Shown: positions 6,007 through 14,557 of the stretch, one piece after another
How positions within the stretch are numbered: position 1 is the first letter of the stretch
How the letters are laid out: every line of letters begins with the position of its first letter
Source of the DNA: Acidithiobacillus ferridurans
GTDB taxonomy: Bacteria > Pseudomonadota > Gammaproteobacteria > Acidithiobacillales > Acidithiobacillaceae
Length of the DNA: 64,000 bases
NCBI RefSeq assembly: GCF_003966655.1
Contig: NZ_AP018795.1
Location: 1,498,501 to 1,562,500, forward strand
Reading direction: 5' to 3'
The notes under the pieces: model-generated
What the model was told of the DNA's origin: nothing
The model's input: only the letters and a program-made list of their open reading frames with translations
Databases searched by the model: none
Position numbers and translations under genes: made by a program

Positions 6007-9000
6007 TTACCCCACCAACCCCTCAGCCTGCTCAATAACCATATTCACCGCCCCTTCCTGCATATCAGGCGGATAGCCGTGTTTCCGTAAGACTCGTTTC
6101 ACCATGCGCCGCAGATGCGCCCGCGCCTGTTCGCGGATGGACCAGTCGATGCGGGTGTTCTGGCGCACGGTATCGGCCACTTCCTTGGCGATGATTTTCA
6201 GGGCCTCGTCGCCCATGGCCTGCACGGCGGAATCGTTGGTCGCCAGGGCATCGTAAAAGGCCGCTTCGTCCTTGCTGAGGCCCAGCGCCGCATGACGCTG
6301 ATCCAGCGCCTGCAAGGCTTTGGCCAGTTCGATGAGTTCCTGCATGACCTCGACGGTATCCACTGAGCGGTTGTGGTACTTGCGCAGGGCTTCTTCCAGC
6401 TTTTCCGAGAAGGCTTTACTCTGGATCAGGTTGCCCTTGCCTTCCTTGCGTACCGTGTCTTGCAGCAGACGGCGCAGCATTTCCAGCGCCAGATTCTTTT
6501 CGGGCATGGCCTCGATCTGGTGGATGAATGTATCGGACAGCAGGGATATTTCGCTTTTGGGCAGGCCCGCCACCGCATACAGGTCCACCACGCCTTCCGG
6601 GGCGATGGACTGGTCGATGAGTTGGCGGATGGCATATTCCTGTTCTTCCACCAGGGATTCGGCTTCGCTGGTCTTGTCCAGGGTGGCGCGGACACTCAGG
6701 AAGAAAACGATCTCGGTCCGGCAGCGTTCCACGATGTCGTCACCGGCGGCCAGGGTCGCCGCTTTCTTGAGGCCGGAGGTGGCGTTGCGAAAACGGCGCT
6801 TGAGGCCGTCTTCCGTGAGTTCCTGGGACAGAATGAATTCAGTGGCCTTGCGCAGGGTGGCCACCTTTTCGGACCCGTCGCCGGTCAGATAATCCTGATA
6901 GTCCAACCCATGGAAAATACTGCGGCAAATATCCAGCTTTTCCAGCAGCACCTTGATGGCTTCCTGCACGGTTTCCGCCGGATTGCCCTTGCCGCCGGAA
7001 CGGGTGTAGGTGGCGATGGCGTTTTTCAGGTCCTGGGCGATGCCGATGTAGTCCACCACCAGTCCGCCGGACTTGTTGGTGAATACCCGGTTGACGCGCG
7101 CGATGGCCTGCATGAGCGTGTGCCCGCGCATGGGCTTGTCCACGTACAGCGTATTCAGGGCCGGGGCGTCGAAGCCGGTCAGCCACATATCGCGCACGAT
7201 GACCATTTCCAGCGGGTCTTCGGGGTCTTTCAGGCGGTCGGCAATGGCTTCATTGCCCGCCTTGCTGCGGATGTGCGGCTTCCATTCGATGGGATCGCTG
7301 GCGGAACCGGTCATGACCACCTTGATACCGCCTTGCGCGTCATCCTCATTGTGCCAGTCGGGGCGCAGGGCGATGATGGCATCATAGAGTTCCACGGCAA
7401 TGCGGCGGCTCATGGCGACGATCATGGCCTTGCCGGACAGGATGCTTTTCCGCTTTTCCCAGTGCTCCAGCAGATCGGCGGCAATCTGTTCCACCCGCTT
7501 CGGCGCACCCACTAGGGCTTCCAGTTGCGCCCAGCGGGTTTTCAGGCGTTCGCGGTTTTCCTGCTCGTCGTCTTCGGTGATTTCCTCAAAGGTGCTGTCG
7601 ATGACCGGGCGCTGGTCTTCCGGCAGATTGAGGCGCACCAGTCGGCTTTCGTAATAAATTGGGACGGTTGCCCCATCTTCCACAGCCCGTTGGATGTCGT
7701 AGATGTCGATGTAATCCCCAAAGACGACCCGCGTATCCCGGTCATCCAGTTCCAGCGGGGTGCCCGTAAAGGCCACAAAGGTGGCGTTGGGCAAGGCCGC
7801 CCGCAGGTTGGCGGCGTACCCATCCAGAATCTCGTACTGGCTGCGCTGGGCCTCGTCCACCATGACGATGATGTTCTTTCGGTCGGACAGCACGGGATGT
7901 GCCGTCAAGGCATCGTTACGGTCTTTCTGGAACTTCTGGATGGTGCTGAAGAGGACGCCACCGGAAGCCCTTTGCAGCAGTTCCCGCAGATCACTGACGC
8001 TGTCGGCCTGTTGCGGGTCTTGCCGCAAGAGTTGCTTGCCCGCCGCAAAGGTATCGAACAACTGGGTGTCCAGGTTCGTGCGGTCGGTGAGCATGAGAAT
8101 CGTGGGGTTTTCCAGGGCGGGATGTTGAATCAGCATTCCGGCGAAAAAGAGCATGGTGAGGCTCTTGCCGGACCCCTGGGTATGCCAGACCACACCACCC
8201 CGGCGGTCGCCGCCCATGCCTGCCGCTGCAAGGGTCGTCAGCAGGGCCTTTTGGGCGGCATGGAACTGATGATAGGCGGCGATCTTCTTGCTGAGCGTGC
8301 GGCCATCGTCGCTGAAGGCGATGAAATAGCGGATCAAGTCCAGAAAGCGGCTGGGTTCAAAAACCCCGTGAATCAGAAAGCGTAGCGGGTCATCCCCGCC
8401 TTGCATGAGTTCCTGCCCGTCGATGGTTTTCCACGGCAGGAAGCGTTCATAGGGGGCACCCAGACAGCCCACGGCGGCCTTGAGGCCATCGCTGATGGCC
8501 AGCACGGCGTTGTAGGCCATGAGGTTCGGGATATCGGCCTGATAGGTCTGTAGCTGATTCCATGCCTTGCGGATGGTGGCGTTGGCGTCCACCATGTTTT
8601 TGAGTTCAAAGAGGCCCAGCGGCAGGCCATTCAGGAAGACCACCAAGTCAGCCCGGCGATTCACCCGGTCATGGATGACGGTATATTGGTTCACGACCAA
8701 AAAATCGTTCTTTTCGGGATGGTCGTAGTCGAGCAGGCGGACGATGCTGCCGCGTTCTTCGCCGTCCACCATAAAGGCCACCCTGACCCCTTCCACGAGC
8801 ATCTGCTGAAAGAGGCTGTTCTCGGTCATGAGTCCACCCACGGCGATGGCCTGCACCTGGCGCAGGGCTTCCTCGCGGATGTCCTTGGGGGCTTCTGGAT
8901 TCAGACGATGGATGGCGGTGCTCAGGCGTTCCAGTAACAGGGGGTTTTCATAATCTGCCCGTTCGGGATGGTCGCTGTCAGGGCCGATGTCGGGGCCAAA

Positions 9001-9075
9001 GGCGTAGGTGTAGCCCATTTCTTTGAATAGGGCGATGGCGTGGTGTTCGATGGTGGATTCGTTGAGGGGGGTCAT
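6007..9075 (-). CDS. hsdR: type I restriction enzyme, endonuclease/translocase subunit HsdR
   Basis: 1022 residues, full length. The N-terminal nuclease motif is Asp143 in RRADLVV and Glu157-Leu-Lys159 in GLFELKN (PD-(D/E)xK type). The superfamily 2 translocase follows, with Walker A HTQGSGKS (298-305), motif [10 protein letters not shown] (406-413), the motif III region [10 protein letters not shown], and motifs V and VI ([28 protein letters not shown]). The helical C-terminus binds the methylase. HsdR cuts DNA far from unmethylated target sites after ATP-driven translocation. Its ATG overlaps the stop of the upstream membrane-protein gene by 4 bp, so it is translationally coupled. It is the last gene of the hsd operon. 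Confidence 0.96.
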   Translation of the reverse strand: MTPLNESTIEHHAIALFKEMGYTYAFGPDIGPDSDHPERADYENPLLLERLSTAIHRLNPEAPKDIREEALRQVQAIAVGGLMTENSLFQQMLVEGVRVAFMVDGEERGSIVRLLDYDHPEKNDFLVVNQYTVIHDRVNRRADLVVFLNGLPLGLFELKNMVDANATIRKAWNQLQTYQADIPNLMAYNAVLAISDGLKAAVGCLGAPYERFLPWKTIDGQELMQGGDDPLRFLIHGVFEPSRFLDLIRYFIAFSDDGRTLSKKIAAYHQFHAAQKALLTTLAAAGMGGDRRGGVVWHTQGSGKSLTMLFFAGMLIQHPALENPTILMLTDRTNLDTQLFDTFAAGKQLLRQDPQQADSVSDLRELLQRASGGVLFSTIQKFQKDRNDALTAHPVLSDRKNIIVMVDEAQRSQYEILDGYAANLRAALPNATFVAFTGTPLELDDRDTRVVFGDYIDIYDIQRAVEDGATVPIYYESRLVRLNLPEDQRPVIDSTFEEITEDDEQENRERLKTRWAQLEALVGAPKRVEQIAADLLEHWEKRKSILSGKAMIVAMSRRIAVELYDAIIALRPDWHNEDDAQGGIKVVMTGSASDPIEWKPHIRSKAGNEAIADRLKDPEDPLEMVIVRDMWLTGFDAPALNTLYVDKPMRGHTLMQAIARVNRVFTNKSGGLVVDYIGIAQDLKNAIATYTRSGGKGNPAETVQEAIKVLLEKLDICRSIFHGLDYQDYLTGDGSEKVATLRKATEFILSQELTEDGLKRRFRNATSGLKKAATLAAGDDIVERCRTEIVFFLSVRATLDKTSEAESLVEEQEYAIRQLIDQSIAPEGVVDLYAVAGLPKSEISLLSDTFIHQIEAMPEKNLALEMLRRLLQDTVRKEGKGNLIQSKAFSEKLEEALRKYHNRSVDTVEVMQELIELAKALQALDQRHAALGLSKDEAAFYDALATNDSAVQAMGDEALKIIAKEVADTVRQNTRIDWSIREQARAHLRRMVKRVLRKHGYPPDMQEGAVNMVIEQAEGLVG

Positions 9076-9860
9076 GTGGACTGCCCATTTTCCGGTGGCG
9101 AAGAAAGATTGAGGAACTCGGCGGAATAATTAGCGTCTTCAGGCGGAAGCGGCCATATTGGCTTAGACGGGTCCAGTCCGAGCCTAAACTCAACAGGTGG
9201 GGTGAGAGGGCGATTGAGCCGCCACTGATTCTTGCCGTCGCCGGCCAATGAAGGGTCCCGATAGCCTTTTGCAACTATGGAATGGAAAGTTTCCTTAGAA
9301 AACATACTTCCATATTCACAAATAATAAAATATGCATCGTTGACAACTTGGCTTGGTTCCATTCCAAAAAACAAACCACCATTTTCATCTAGCATATTCA
9401 GCGGCGGAATGTGTGATACAAATTTATTTTCCTCATTGGGTGGAAGGACATGTGTGACCATAAAATCTTTGGTGATTCGCCGATTATGTATATCGTTGAT
9501 ATGAAAACGCATGTTTATGGCCGGTCCAAGGCCCTTGTTACATACAAGAAACTCAATGTGAGGAGGGATTCCCGGGCCATGATTTGAACTTGGCGCCCCC
9601 ATAGTTATGGCTTTGTTGAAATCTATAACATTGCTATCCTGCGTGATTGGAAAGCATAGTGGACGCAGTCGCTCTTTATGCTGTCTTTCGCTTTGCTGTA
9701 TCAGGGCGTCGTTCTTTTTGGAAAGTGCTCTGTTTTGCTTGACAATTTCCTGATTATAGTTCGCCAGCCTTTTTGTCTGGTAAGCCATCCATGCTGTAAC
9801 ACAAACCAAACAAAATGTTACGAAAGCTGAGATGAACATAAGTATAGATGATAACGACAT
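9072..9860 (-). CDS. single-pass membrane protein between hsdS and hsdR, function unknown
   Basis: 262 residues. One N-terminal transmembrane segment (about 5-27, [21 protein letters not shown]), then a polar coiled-coil-like stretch (about 32-62, rich in N, Q and K), then a soluble beta-rich domain of about 190 residues with [19 protein letters not shown]. That last pattern is seen in several uncharacterised membrane-anchored proteins. It lies 3 nt after hsdS and overlaps hsdR by ATGA, so it is made together with the restriction enzyme. A+T content and codon use look higher in A/T than hsdR and hsdM, suggesting separate ancestry. It could be a defence accessory protein or a membrane tether; that is inference. 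Confidence 0.7.
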   Translation of the reverse strand: MSLSSILMFISAFVTFCLVCVTAWMAYQTKRLANYNQEIVKQNRALSKKNDALIQQSERQHKERLRPLCFPITQDSNVIDFNKAITMGAPSSNHGPGIPPHIEFLVCNKGLGPAINMRFHINDIHNRRITKDFMVTHVLPPNEENKFVSHIPPLNMLDENGGLFFGMEPSQVVNDAYFIICEYGSMFSKETFHSIVAKGYRDPSLAGDGKNQWRLNRPLTPPVEFRLGLDPSKPIWPLPPEDANYSAEFLNLSSPPENGQST

Positions 9861-9863
9861 AGG

Positions 9864-11177
9864 CTACCCGGCACCATCATCTAGGCCAGGGACACGAATT
9901 TCACCAGATATGAGTTTAGGTAAAATGGCGTCGCGAAGACCGGATGTTTTAATAGCACATTCATATAAGGAATCGGTGGAATGTTTCATAAAATCGTGGA
10001 TAGAACTAAAAACGTCTATTATTACTTTTGGCGGAATGACAGAAGGTATAGCTGCAAAATCGTCATAAGAGAGAGATTGTCGAACACTACCACTTGAAAA
10101 ATTGGCAATCCACTGTTTGGTGGTTGCTAGGCGTAGGTATAATTTTATAAATTGTTGGTACCCTTCGACAGGACGGAAAACAACATAGACTGGGCTTGCC
10201 GCACCAAGAAAATGTGATTCAAGCATGCCTATTGATCCAATATTTATGCGAGAAGGGTTATAGGCAAAATCATACCACTCGACGGCCAGATAATTCTTTA
10301 TGTCTTTGCTGTATACCCGTTTGGTGAAGTAATCGTCCGATATAGCAAGACGACCTTCGGTGACCGCTGACAGAACTTTGGCATCGCGGTTACCGATCCG
10401 TGCCGATCGCCGTGAACAAATATTGCCTAGCGAGCCGTCAACCCACCCTTCAGGAATTTCCCCCAATTCCGAGTCCACCAGCCGATTCGGGAACAGGTCC
10501 AGAATTTCCGGCGTGAGCTTCAGCCGTTTGCAGATGCTTTCTGGCGATTCCCCGGCCATCTTGGCGCGTACCGGATCGAAGTCCACGAACCACGACTGGA
10601 AGATGGCCTGCGCCATGGCCTCCAAGGTTTTCGCCGTCTTGCGGTTGTTCTCGATCTTGTCGTCAAGGGTGCCCAGAATGTTGGCGATGCGAGACATTTC
10701 AGATTTGTCATCAAACACGTATATCGGCATTTCTCTTAGAGAACCTAAGGGGACATACTGCTGTGTCGTGCCTCTGGAAATTTCCCTAAGATAATTTTGC
10801 GCGAAATCTGTACGAAGGTAATAGTAAAGCCATTTTCCGTCAGCTTCACTACGTGATTTGAAAAGACCAACATTCTTTATTGCAAAATGTGGTTCATTTT
10901 TAACTAAAGCAACCTCACCGATTGTGCCAATCATCGAAATCAACACATCCCATTGATTAACCTTGCTTCGCTTTACTATTTCATAATAATCATCCTCAGC
11001 TACTTGATAGCAAGCATTTATTTCTATCTGCCCTGACTTTAGGTGTTTCGATGTTACAAGGGGAAACCCTATATCTACGGGTTTGGGTGAATCATGGGTA
11101 CCATCACGAACGGAAAGGCAGTAATCCTTCGCTTTAACACATTTAAGTTCAGGACTATTCTTTGACAGATTACTCAC
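9864..11177 (-). CDS. hsdS: type I restriction enzyme, specificity subunit HsdS
   Basis: 437 residues with the expected two-target-recognition-domain layout. TRD1 spans about 10-160. A conserved central region follows, with ANILGTLDDKIENNRKTAKT, LEAMAQAIFQSWFVDFDPV and RAKMAGESPE. TRD2 begins after ELGEIPEGW, and a C-terminal repeat of the spacer helix ends LRDAILPKLISGEI. Each TRD reads one half of the bipartite target, so the recognition sequence cannot be inferred here. The TRDs are noticeably A+T-richer than the conserved regions, the usual sign of TRD exchange. It overlaps the DUF4926-like gene by 4 bp. Confidence 0.95.
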   Translation of the reverse strand: MSNLSKNSPELKCVKAKDYCLSVRDGTHDSPKPVDIGFPLVTSKHLKSGQIEINACYQVAEDDYYEIVKRSKVNQWDVLISMIGTIGEVALVKNEPHFAIKNVGLFKSRSEADGKWLYYYLRTDFAQNYLREISRGTTQQYVPLGSLREMPIYVFDDKSEMSRIANILGTLDDKIENNRKTAKTLEAMAQAIFQSWFVDFDPVRAKMAGESPESICKRLKLTPEILDLFPNRLVDSELGEIPEGWVDGSLGNICSRRSARIGNRDAKVLSAVTEGRLAISDDYFTKRVYSKDIKNYLAVEWYDFAYNPSRINIGSIGMLESHFLGAASPVYVVFRPVEGYQQFIKLYLRLATTKQWIANFSSGSVRQSLSYDDFAAIPSVIPPKVIIDVFSSIHDFMKHSTDSLYECAIKTSGLRDAILPKLISGEIRVPGLDDGAG

Positions 11178-11461
11178 GCCACCCTCACATGCGGTACATC
11201 CCTTGCCGAGACGGGGCGGATTTCATCCTCTGCCAAGGTCAGCACCCCTAATGGATCACCGGCCAGAGTAGTAAACTCAACCTCAAAGGCTTTGCCGCCC
11301 TCATCGATGAACACCACGGACCCTACATCACCTTTCACCAGATCCTCATTGGGTCGGTTTTTCAGCAGGATGACGATGTCCAATCCCTGAATCAAGACAT
11401 TGCCTGACGAAATATTGCTGGATGGGCTTTCATCCAGGTGCCTATGATTTACCCAAGGCAT
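11174..11461 (-). CDS. DUF4926-like small protein
   Basis: 95 residues from ATG 11461. The core IQGLDIVILLKNRPNEDLVKG followed by DVGSVVFIDEGGKAFEVEF is the short SH3-like beta-barrel pattern of DUF4926 proteins, which are often found in two-gene modules of unknown role beside mobile or defence genes. The start is uncertain: no good ribosome binding site precedes 11461, which lies 20 nt inside the upstream gene, and a TTG at 11395 would still keep the whole domain. It overlaps hsdS by ATGA, so it is in the same operon. Confidence 0.65.
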   Translation of the reverse strand: MPWVNHRHLDESPSSNISSGNVLIQGLDIVILLKNRPNEDLVKGDVGSVVFIDEGGKAFEVEFTTLAGDPLGVLTLAEDEIRPVSARDVPHVRVA

Positions 11462-11696
11462 CAATAGCATTCTGTAATGTAAGACTTGCGCGGTCGTAGA
11501 TGTCCAGTAAACCCTCATCCTCTTTAAACATCGCCAAGTGGTCTGTATGACGCATTACCTTCAAGTATTGCAGCCGTTCTCTTAGAGCCTCGATGGTCAT
11601 ATTTGTTGTATCTTCAAGAGCTTCCATGCAATCAATCAATTCCGCCCTGTTGGCGATGGTGTTTTCTTTGCAGCATTCCGGTAGTGATTCATTCAT
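11442..11696 (-). CDS. 84-residue alpha-helical protein, partner of the DUF4926-like gene
   Basis: Start ATG 11696 is chosen because GAGGA lies seven bases upstream. The sequence is charged and helical (LIDCMEALEDTTNMTIEALR, YDRASLTLQNAIDALGKS) with two Cys near the N-terminus. No family is recognised. It overlaps the next gene by 20 nt, suggesting a paired function with the DUF4926-like protein. Confidence 0.6.
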   Translation of the reverse strand: MNESLPECCKENTIANRAELIDCMEALEDTTNMTIEALRERLQYLKVMRHTDHLAMFKEDEGLLDIYDRASLTLQNAIDALGKS

Positions 11697-11788
11697 AGCG
11701 GCATCCTCAGCGGTCAAGTGAAAGCTACAGTTCTAACCCAATTATCTATTCATTTTTACACATCTCATCTTCCAGCCTGCGTCGTGGC

Positions 11789-12004
11789 TCAATCCTCAGA
11801 TTCTGCACCCAGTTGAAGATACACCACAGACTCACCCTCGACATCCACGGCGATGATTTTGCCTTCCATCAGGGCGTTCAATTCCTTGGACGTTATGCGG
11901 ATGAGTTCACCGCTACCCCATCGCTGCCCAAATACCGTATCCCCATCCAGAGGGTCCATGACCTCGTTGACAATCGCTACCCCACGGGTACGGTCCACGC
12001 TCAT
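11789..12004 (-). CDS. 71-residue protein (orf71) with a relic copy at 17.9 kb
   Basis: Sequence MSVDRTRGVAIVNEVMDP through GSGELIRITSKELNALMEG and EGESVVYLQLGAESED. AAGGGGGT precedes the ATG by 3 bases. The family is not recognised; small acidic beta proteins of this kind often travel with toxin-antitoxin genes. A truncated homologue of its first 28 residues lies at 17974-17888, again directly after a toxin-antitoxin pair and downstream of hsdM sequence, which suggests it belongs to an hsdM-TA-orf71 unit. Confidence 0.65.
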   Translation of the reverse strand: MSVDRTRGVAIVNEVMDPLDGDTVFGQRWGSGELIRITSKELNALMEGKIIAVDVEGESVVYLQLGAESED

Positions 12005-12046
12005 GATACCCCCTTAAATGACCTCACGGTCAGATCACTAGCCGCT

Positions 12047-12385
12047 TTAGTCCGTATGGTGCAATTCTTCCCGAACCACTTTGCGCACGGCATCCAGCAG
12101 GGATTCCCGTTCCATGGATTCCCGCAAAGTGCGGTTAATCAAAGTTTGATAACCACGACGCCCCGCCTTTCGGCGAAAGTAGTCGAGAACATCTGGGTCA
12201 ATCAGCATGTTGACCTGTTTTTTACGTAAATGCTCACGAAAAGCGGCTTGGCCTTGTTCGCTATTTATGGATTCACCGCCCTTCAGCCAGCGGCCTTCCA
12301 GGTGATCCAGTTCTTTGCCGGTTAATTCCTCTGCGTCGTCTTCATCTAGCCAGGCGTTCGCGGTAGGTTTCGATTTCACGGTCAT
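12047..12385 (-). CDS. brnA: BrnA-type antitoxin
   Basis: 112 residues. The C-terminal ribbon-helix-helix part has QVNMLIDPDVLDYFRRKAGR and GYQTLINRTLRESMERE, the BrnA signature, and a low-complexity charged N-terminus that would wrap the toxin. GAGGA stands six bases before the ATG. Its start lies 44 nt inside the brnT gene. BrnA dimers bind BrnT and repress the operon. The pair sits inside the hsd operon, between hsdM and orf71. Confidence 0.85.
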   Translation of the reverse strand: MTVKSKPTANAWLDEDDAEELTGKELDHLEGRWLKGGESINSEQGQAAFREHLRKKQVNMLIDPDVLDYFRRKAGRRGYQTLINRTLRESMERESLLDAVRKVVREELHHTD

Positions 12386-12617
12386 TACATTTCCTCATTG
12401 AAATAATCCGCCGGGTATCCCCTCTTTGAGTGTACACCACGGCAACCATTCGATTTTTCAGGAATCCGATACAAACGGTACGCGCTTCGCCATAGTCCTT
12501 GCGCGTATCGGGAAACTCAAAGGTGACATCGGCAAACACTTCTACACAATCTGCAAAGTCCAGTTCCCGGTGAGCGAGGGTGGTCTGCCGTTTTTCTTCA
12601 TCCCAATCCAGCTTCAT
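12342..12617 (-). CDS. brnT: BrnT-type toxin, RelE-like ribonuclease
   Basis: 91 residues from ATG 12617 (MKLDWDEEKRQTTLAHREL). Family motifs are WDEEK, DFADCVEVF, DYGEARTVCIGFLKNRMVAV and VYTQRGDTRRIISMRK. BrnT is an mRNA-cleaving toxin. A TTG at 12650 would add 11 residues, but that codon is part of the -35 hexamer of the promoter, so the downstream ATG is preferred. No Shine-Dalgarno sequence precedes it. Confidence 0.87.
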   Translation of the reverse strand: MKLDWDEEKRQTTLAHRELDFADCVEVFADVTFEFPDTRKDYGEARTVCIGFLKNRMVAVVYTQRGDTRRIISMRKCNDREIETYRERLAR

Positions 12618-12621
12618 ATTG

Positions 12622-12650
12622 ATTATTATGTTGATGTCCTGTTTCGTCAA
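12622..12650 (-). promoter_or_regulatory. promoter of brnT-brnA, predicted leaderless
   Basis: Minus strand TTGACG (12650-12645), 17 bp, AATAAT (12627-12622), then only four bases to the brnT ATG. It lies just 11 bp beyond the hsdM stop, so the TA pair can be expressed independently within the hsd operon. Confidence 0.65.
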
Positions 12651-12661
12651 GGTGAGAAGGT

Positions 12662-14239
12662 TTAGATGTCGTACCCCAACAATCCGAGATTCTTCCGCAT
12701 TTCCTCTTCCAGCCGCCGCCCTTCCGCCAACTGTTCCGATAGGTCTTTGGTCAGCCGTGCCATCTTTTCTTCAAAGGGTTCACCGTCGTCATCCATGGCC
12801 GCTGCCCCCACATAGCGGCCCGGCGTCAGGACGTGGCCATTCTTGCGGATGTTATCCAGGCTGGCCGCCTTGCAGAATCCGGGAATATCCGCGTATTCCC
12901 CGTCCCCATCACCCCGCCAGTTATGGTAAGTATCGGCAATCTTCTGAATGTCCGCATCGCTCAGTTCCCGATGGGTGCGGTCGGCCATGAAACCCATGTT
13001 GCGGGCGTCGATAAACAGCACTTCGCCGCTGCGTTCAAACAGTTCCTTGCCCGCCATGCCGCGTCCGTCATCGCGGTTCTTCGCCAGAAACCACAGGCAG
13101 ACGGGAATCTGGGTGCTGTAGAAGAGCTGACCGGGCAGGGCCACCATGCAGTCCACCAGATCGGCCTCGATGAGGTTCTTGCGGATTTCGCCCTCGCCGC
13201 TGGTATTGGATGACATGGAACCGTTCGCCAGCACAAAGCCTGCAATGCCGTAAGGCGCCAGGTGGTGGACCATGTGCTGCACCCAGGCGAAGTTGGCGTT
13301 GCCGGTAGGCGGTATCCCATACTGCCAGCGTTTGTCATCCCGCAGCAGGTCGCCGCCCCAATCGGATATGTTGAAGGGCGGGTTGGCAAGGATGTAGTCC
13401 GCCCGCAGATCGGGATGCAGGTCTTTATGGAAGGTGTCCGCCGCTTCCGGTCCCAGGTCGGCCTCAATGCCGCGAATGGCGAGATTCATGAGGGCCAGCT
13501 TCCAGGTGTTGGGGTTGGATTCTTCCCCATAGACGCTGATGTCGCCCACCTTGCCGCCATGGGCTTCGATAAACTTTTCCGACTGGACAAACATGCCGCC
13601 GGACCCGCAACAAGGGTCATAGATGCGTCCCTTGTACGGGGCCAGCATGGTGACCAGGGTTCTGACCACCGATGCCGGGGTGTAGAACTCGCCACCGCGT
13701 TTACCTTCCGCACTGGCGAATCGACCCAGAAAATACTCGTAGACGCGGCCCAGGGTATCGCGGGCCTGATGTTCCGCCGTACCCAGCCCAATGGTGCCGA
13801 TGAGGTCCACCAGTTCCCCCAGGCGGCGCTGATCCAGGGTGGGACGGGCGTAGCCCTTGGGCAGGATGTTTTTCAGATGGGGGTTTTCCCGCTCGATCTC
13901 GGTCATGGCATCGTCGATGCGCTGGCCGATGTCGGGCTGCTTGGCGGCGGCCTGCACCCTGTCCCAACGGCCCGACAAGGGTACCCAGAACACGCCTTCC
14001 GCCGTGTATTCGTCGCGGTCTTCGGCTGCGTAAGTCCCCGCCTCTTCCCGGATGATTTCCGCATGCCTTTGGGCAAAGCGGTCCGAAATGTACTTCAGGA
14101 AGATGAGGCCCAGCACCACATGCTTGTAGTCGGCGGCGTCCAGATGGCCACGCAACTTGTCGGCGGTGGCCCAGAGCTTGGATTCGAGGCTTTGATGACT
14201 GGTGTCTTCGGTCTTCTTCTTGGCTGGTCCGCGCGGCAT
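12662..14239 (-). CDS. hsdM: type I restriction-modification methylase subunit HsdM
   Basis: 525 residues, full length. The N-terminal helical domain begins around [20 protein letters not shown] (18-37). The AdoMet-binding motif I is [11 protein letters not shown] (207-217) and the catalytic motif IV NPPF is at 286-289, giving N6-adenine methylation. The C-terminal helices ([18 protein letters not shown]) contact HsdS and HsdR. It starts the operon, with AGGGGA before the ATG and its own promoter. Residues 55-150 are also encoded by a truncated second copy at 18975-18689. Confidence 0.96.
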   Translation of the reverse strand: MPRGPAKKKTEDTSHQSLESKLWATADKLRGHLDAADYKHVVLGLIFLKYISDRFAQRHAEIIREEAGTYAAEDRDEYTAEGVFWVPLSGRWDRVQAAAKQPDIGQRIDDAMTEIERENPHLKNILPKGYARPTLDQRRLGELVDLIGTIGLGTAEHQARDTLGRVYEYFLGRFASAEGKRGGEFYTPASVVRTLVTMLAPYKGRIYDPCCGSGGMFVQSEKFIEAHGGKVGDISVYGEESNPNTWKLALMNLAIRGIEADLGPEAADTFHKDLHPDLRADYILANPPFNISDWGGDLLRDDKRWQYGIPPTGNANFAWVQHMVHHLAPYGIAGFVLANGSMSSNTSGEGEIRKNLIEADLVDCMVALPGQLFYSTQIPVCLWFLAKNRDDGRGMAGKELFERSGEVLFIDARNMGFMADRTHRELSDADIQKIADTYHNWRGDGDGEYADIPGFCKAASLDNIRKNGHVLTPGRYVGAAAMDDDGEPFEEKMARLTKDLSEQLAEGRRLEEEMRKNLGLLGYDI

Positions 14240-14265
14240 GGTGTCCCCTTTTGATTCTTTGGGTG

Positions 14266-14294
14266 GTTATAGCACAGAACCCCCTCATCGTCAG
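14266..14294 (-). promoter_or_regulatory. promoter of the hsd operon
   Basis: Minus strand CTGACG (14294-14289), 17 bp, TATAAC (14271-14266). A 26-base leader with AGGGGA precedes hsdM, in contrast to the leaderless layout of the TA promoters. Confidence 0.55.
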
Positions 14295-14492
14295 GATTGG
14301 GAAGCGCCAAAAGGGGTACCAATAACACCACGAGGAGCGTCATGGCAGGATCCCATGACGAGCATCACGATCAGTGAACCCAGCAGCATGGCCCGCTTCG
14401 CGGGACATAGGGCAGCGCCGCGGTCACGGTGGGTTTCAATCACTTTCCCTCCCCAGCGGAAAGTTTGCCCTTGGTCACTGCCGGACTGTGAT

Positions 14493-14523
14493 CCGGAGTC
14501 TGCCCCCAAGGGGGGATTTCCGG
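14493..14523 (-). terminator. strong hairpin after the phosphoesterase gene
   Basis: CCGGA...TCCGG enclosing a C5/G5 inner stem, 35 bp past the stop at 14558. There is no T-run, so it may act as a 3' end stabiliser or a rho-assisted site. The rest of 14295-14492 shows nothing convincing; a 32-codon frame with a weak lipobox (LVMGSC) is not supported. Confidence 0.35.
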
Positions 14524-14557
14524 AAATGTCCCGCTGACAGAGCGTTACTGTTCAGCG

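Noticed and set aside
13262..14254. 330-codon plus-strand frame opposite hsdM
   Set aside because: Antisense shadow of hsdM; no start signal and no domain.
14291..14509. Small lipoprotein-like frame with GSLIVMLVMGSC
   Set aside because: The lipobox is weak, the upstream part is not protein-like, and it overlaps the hsd promoter region.
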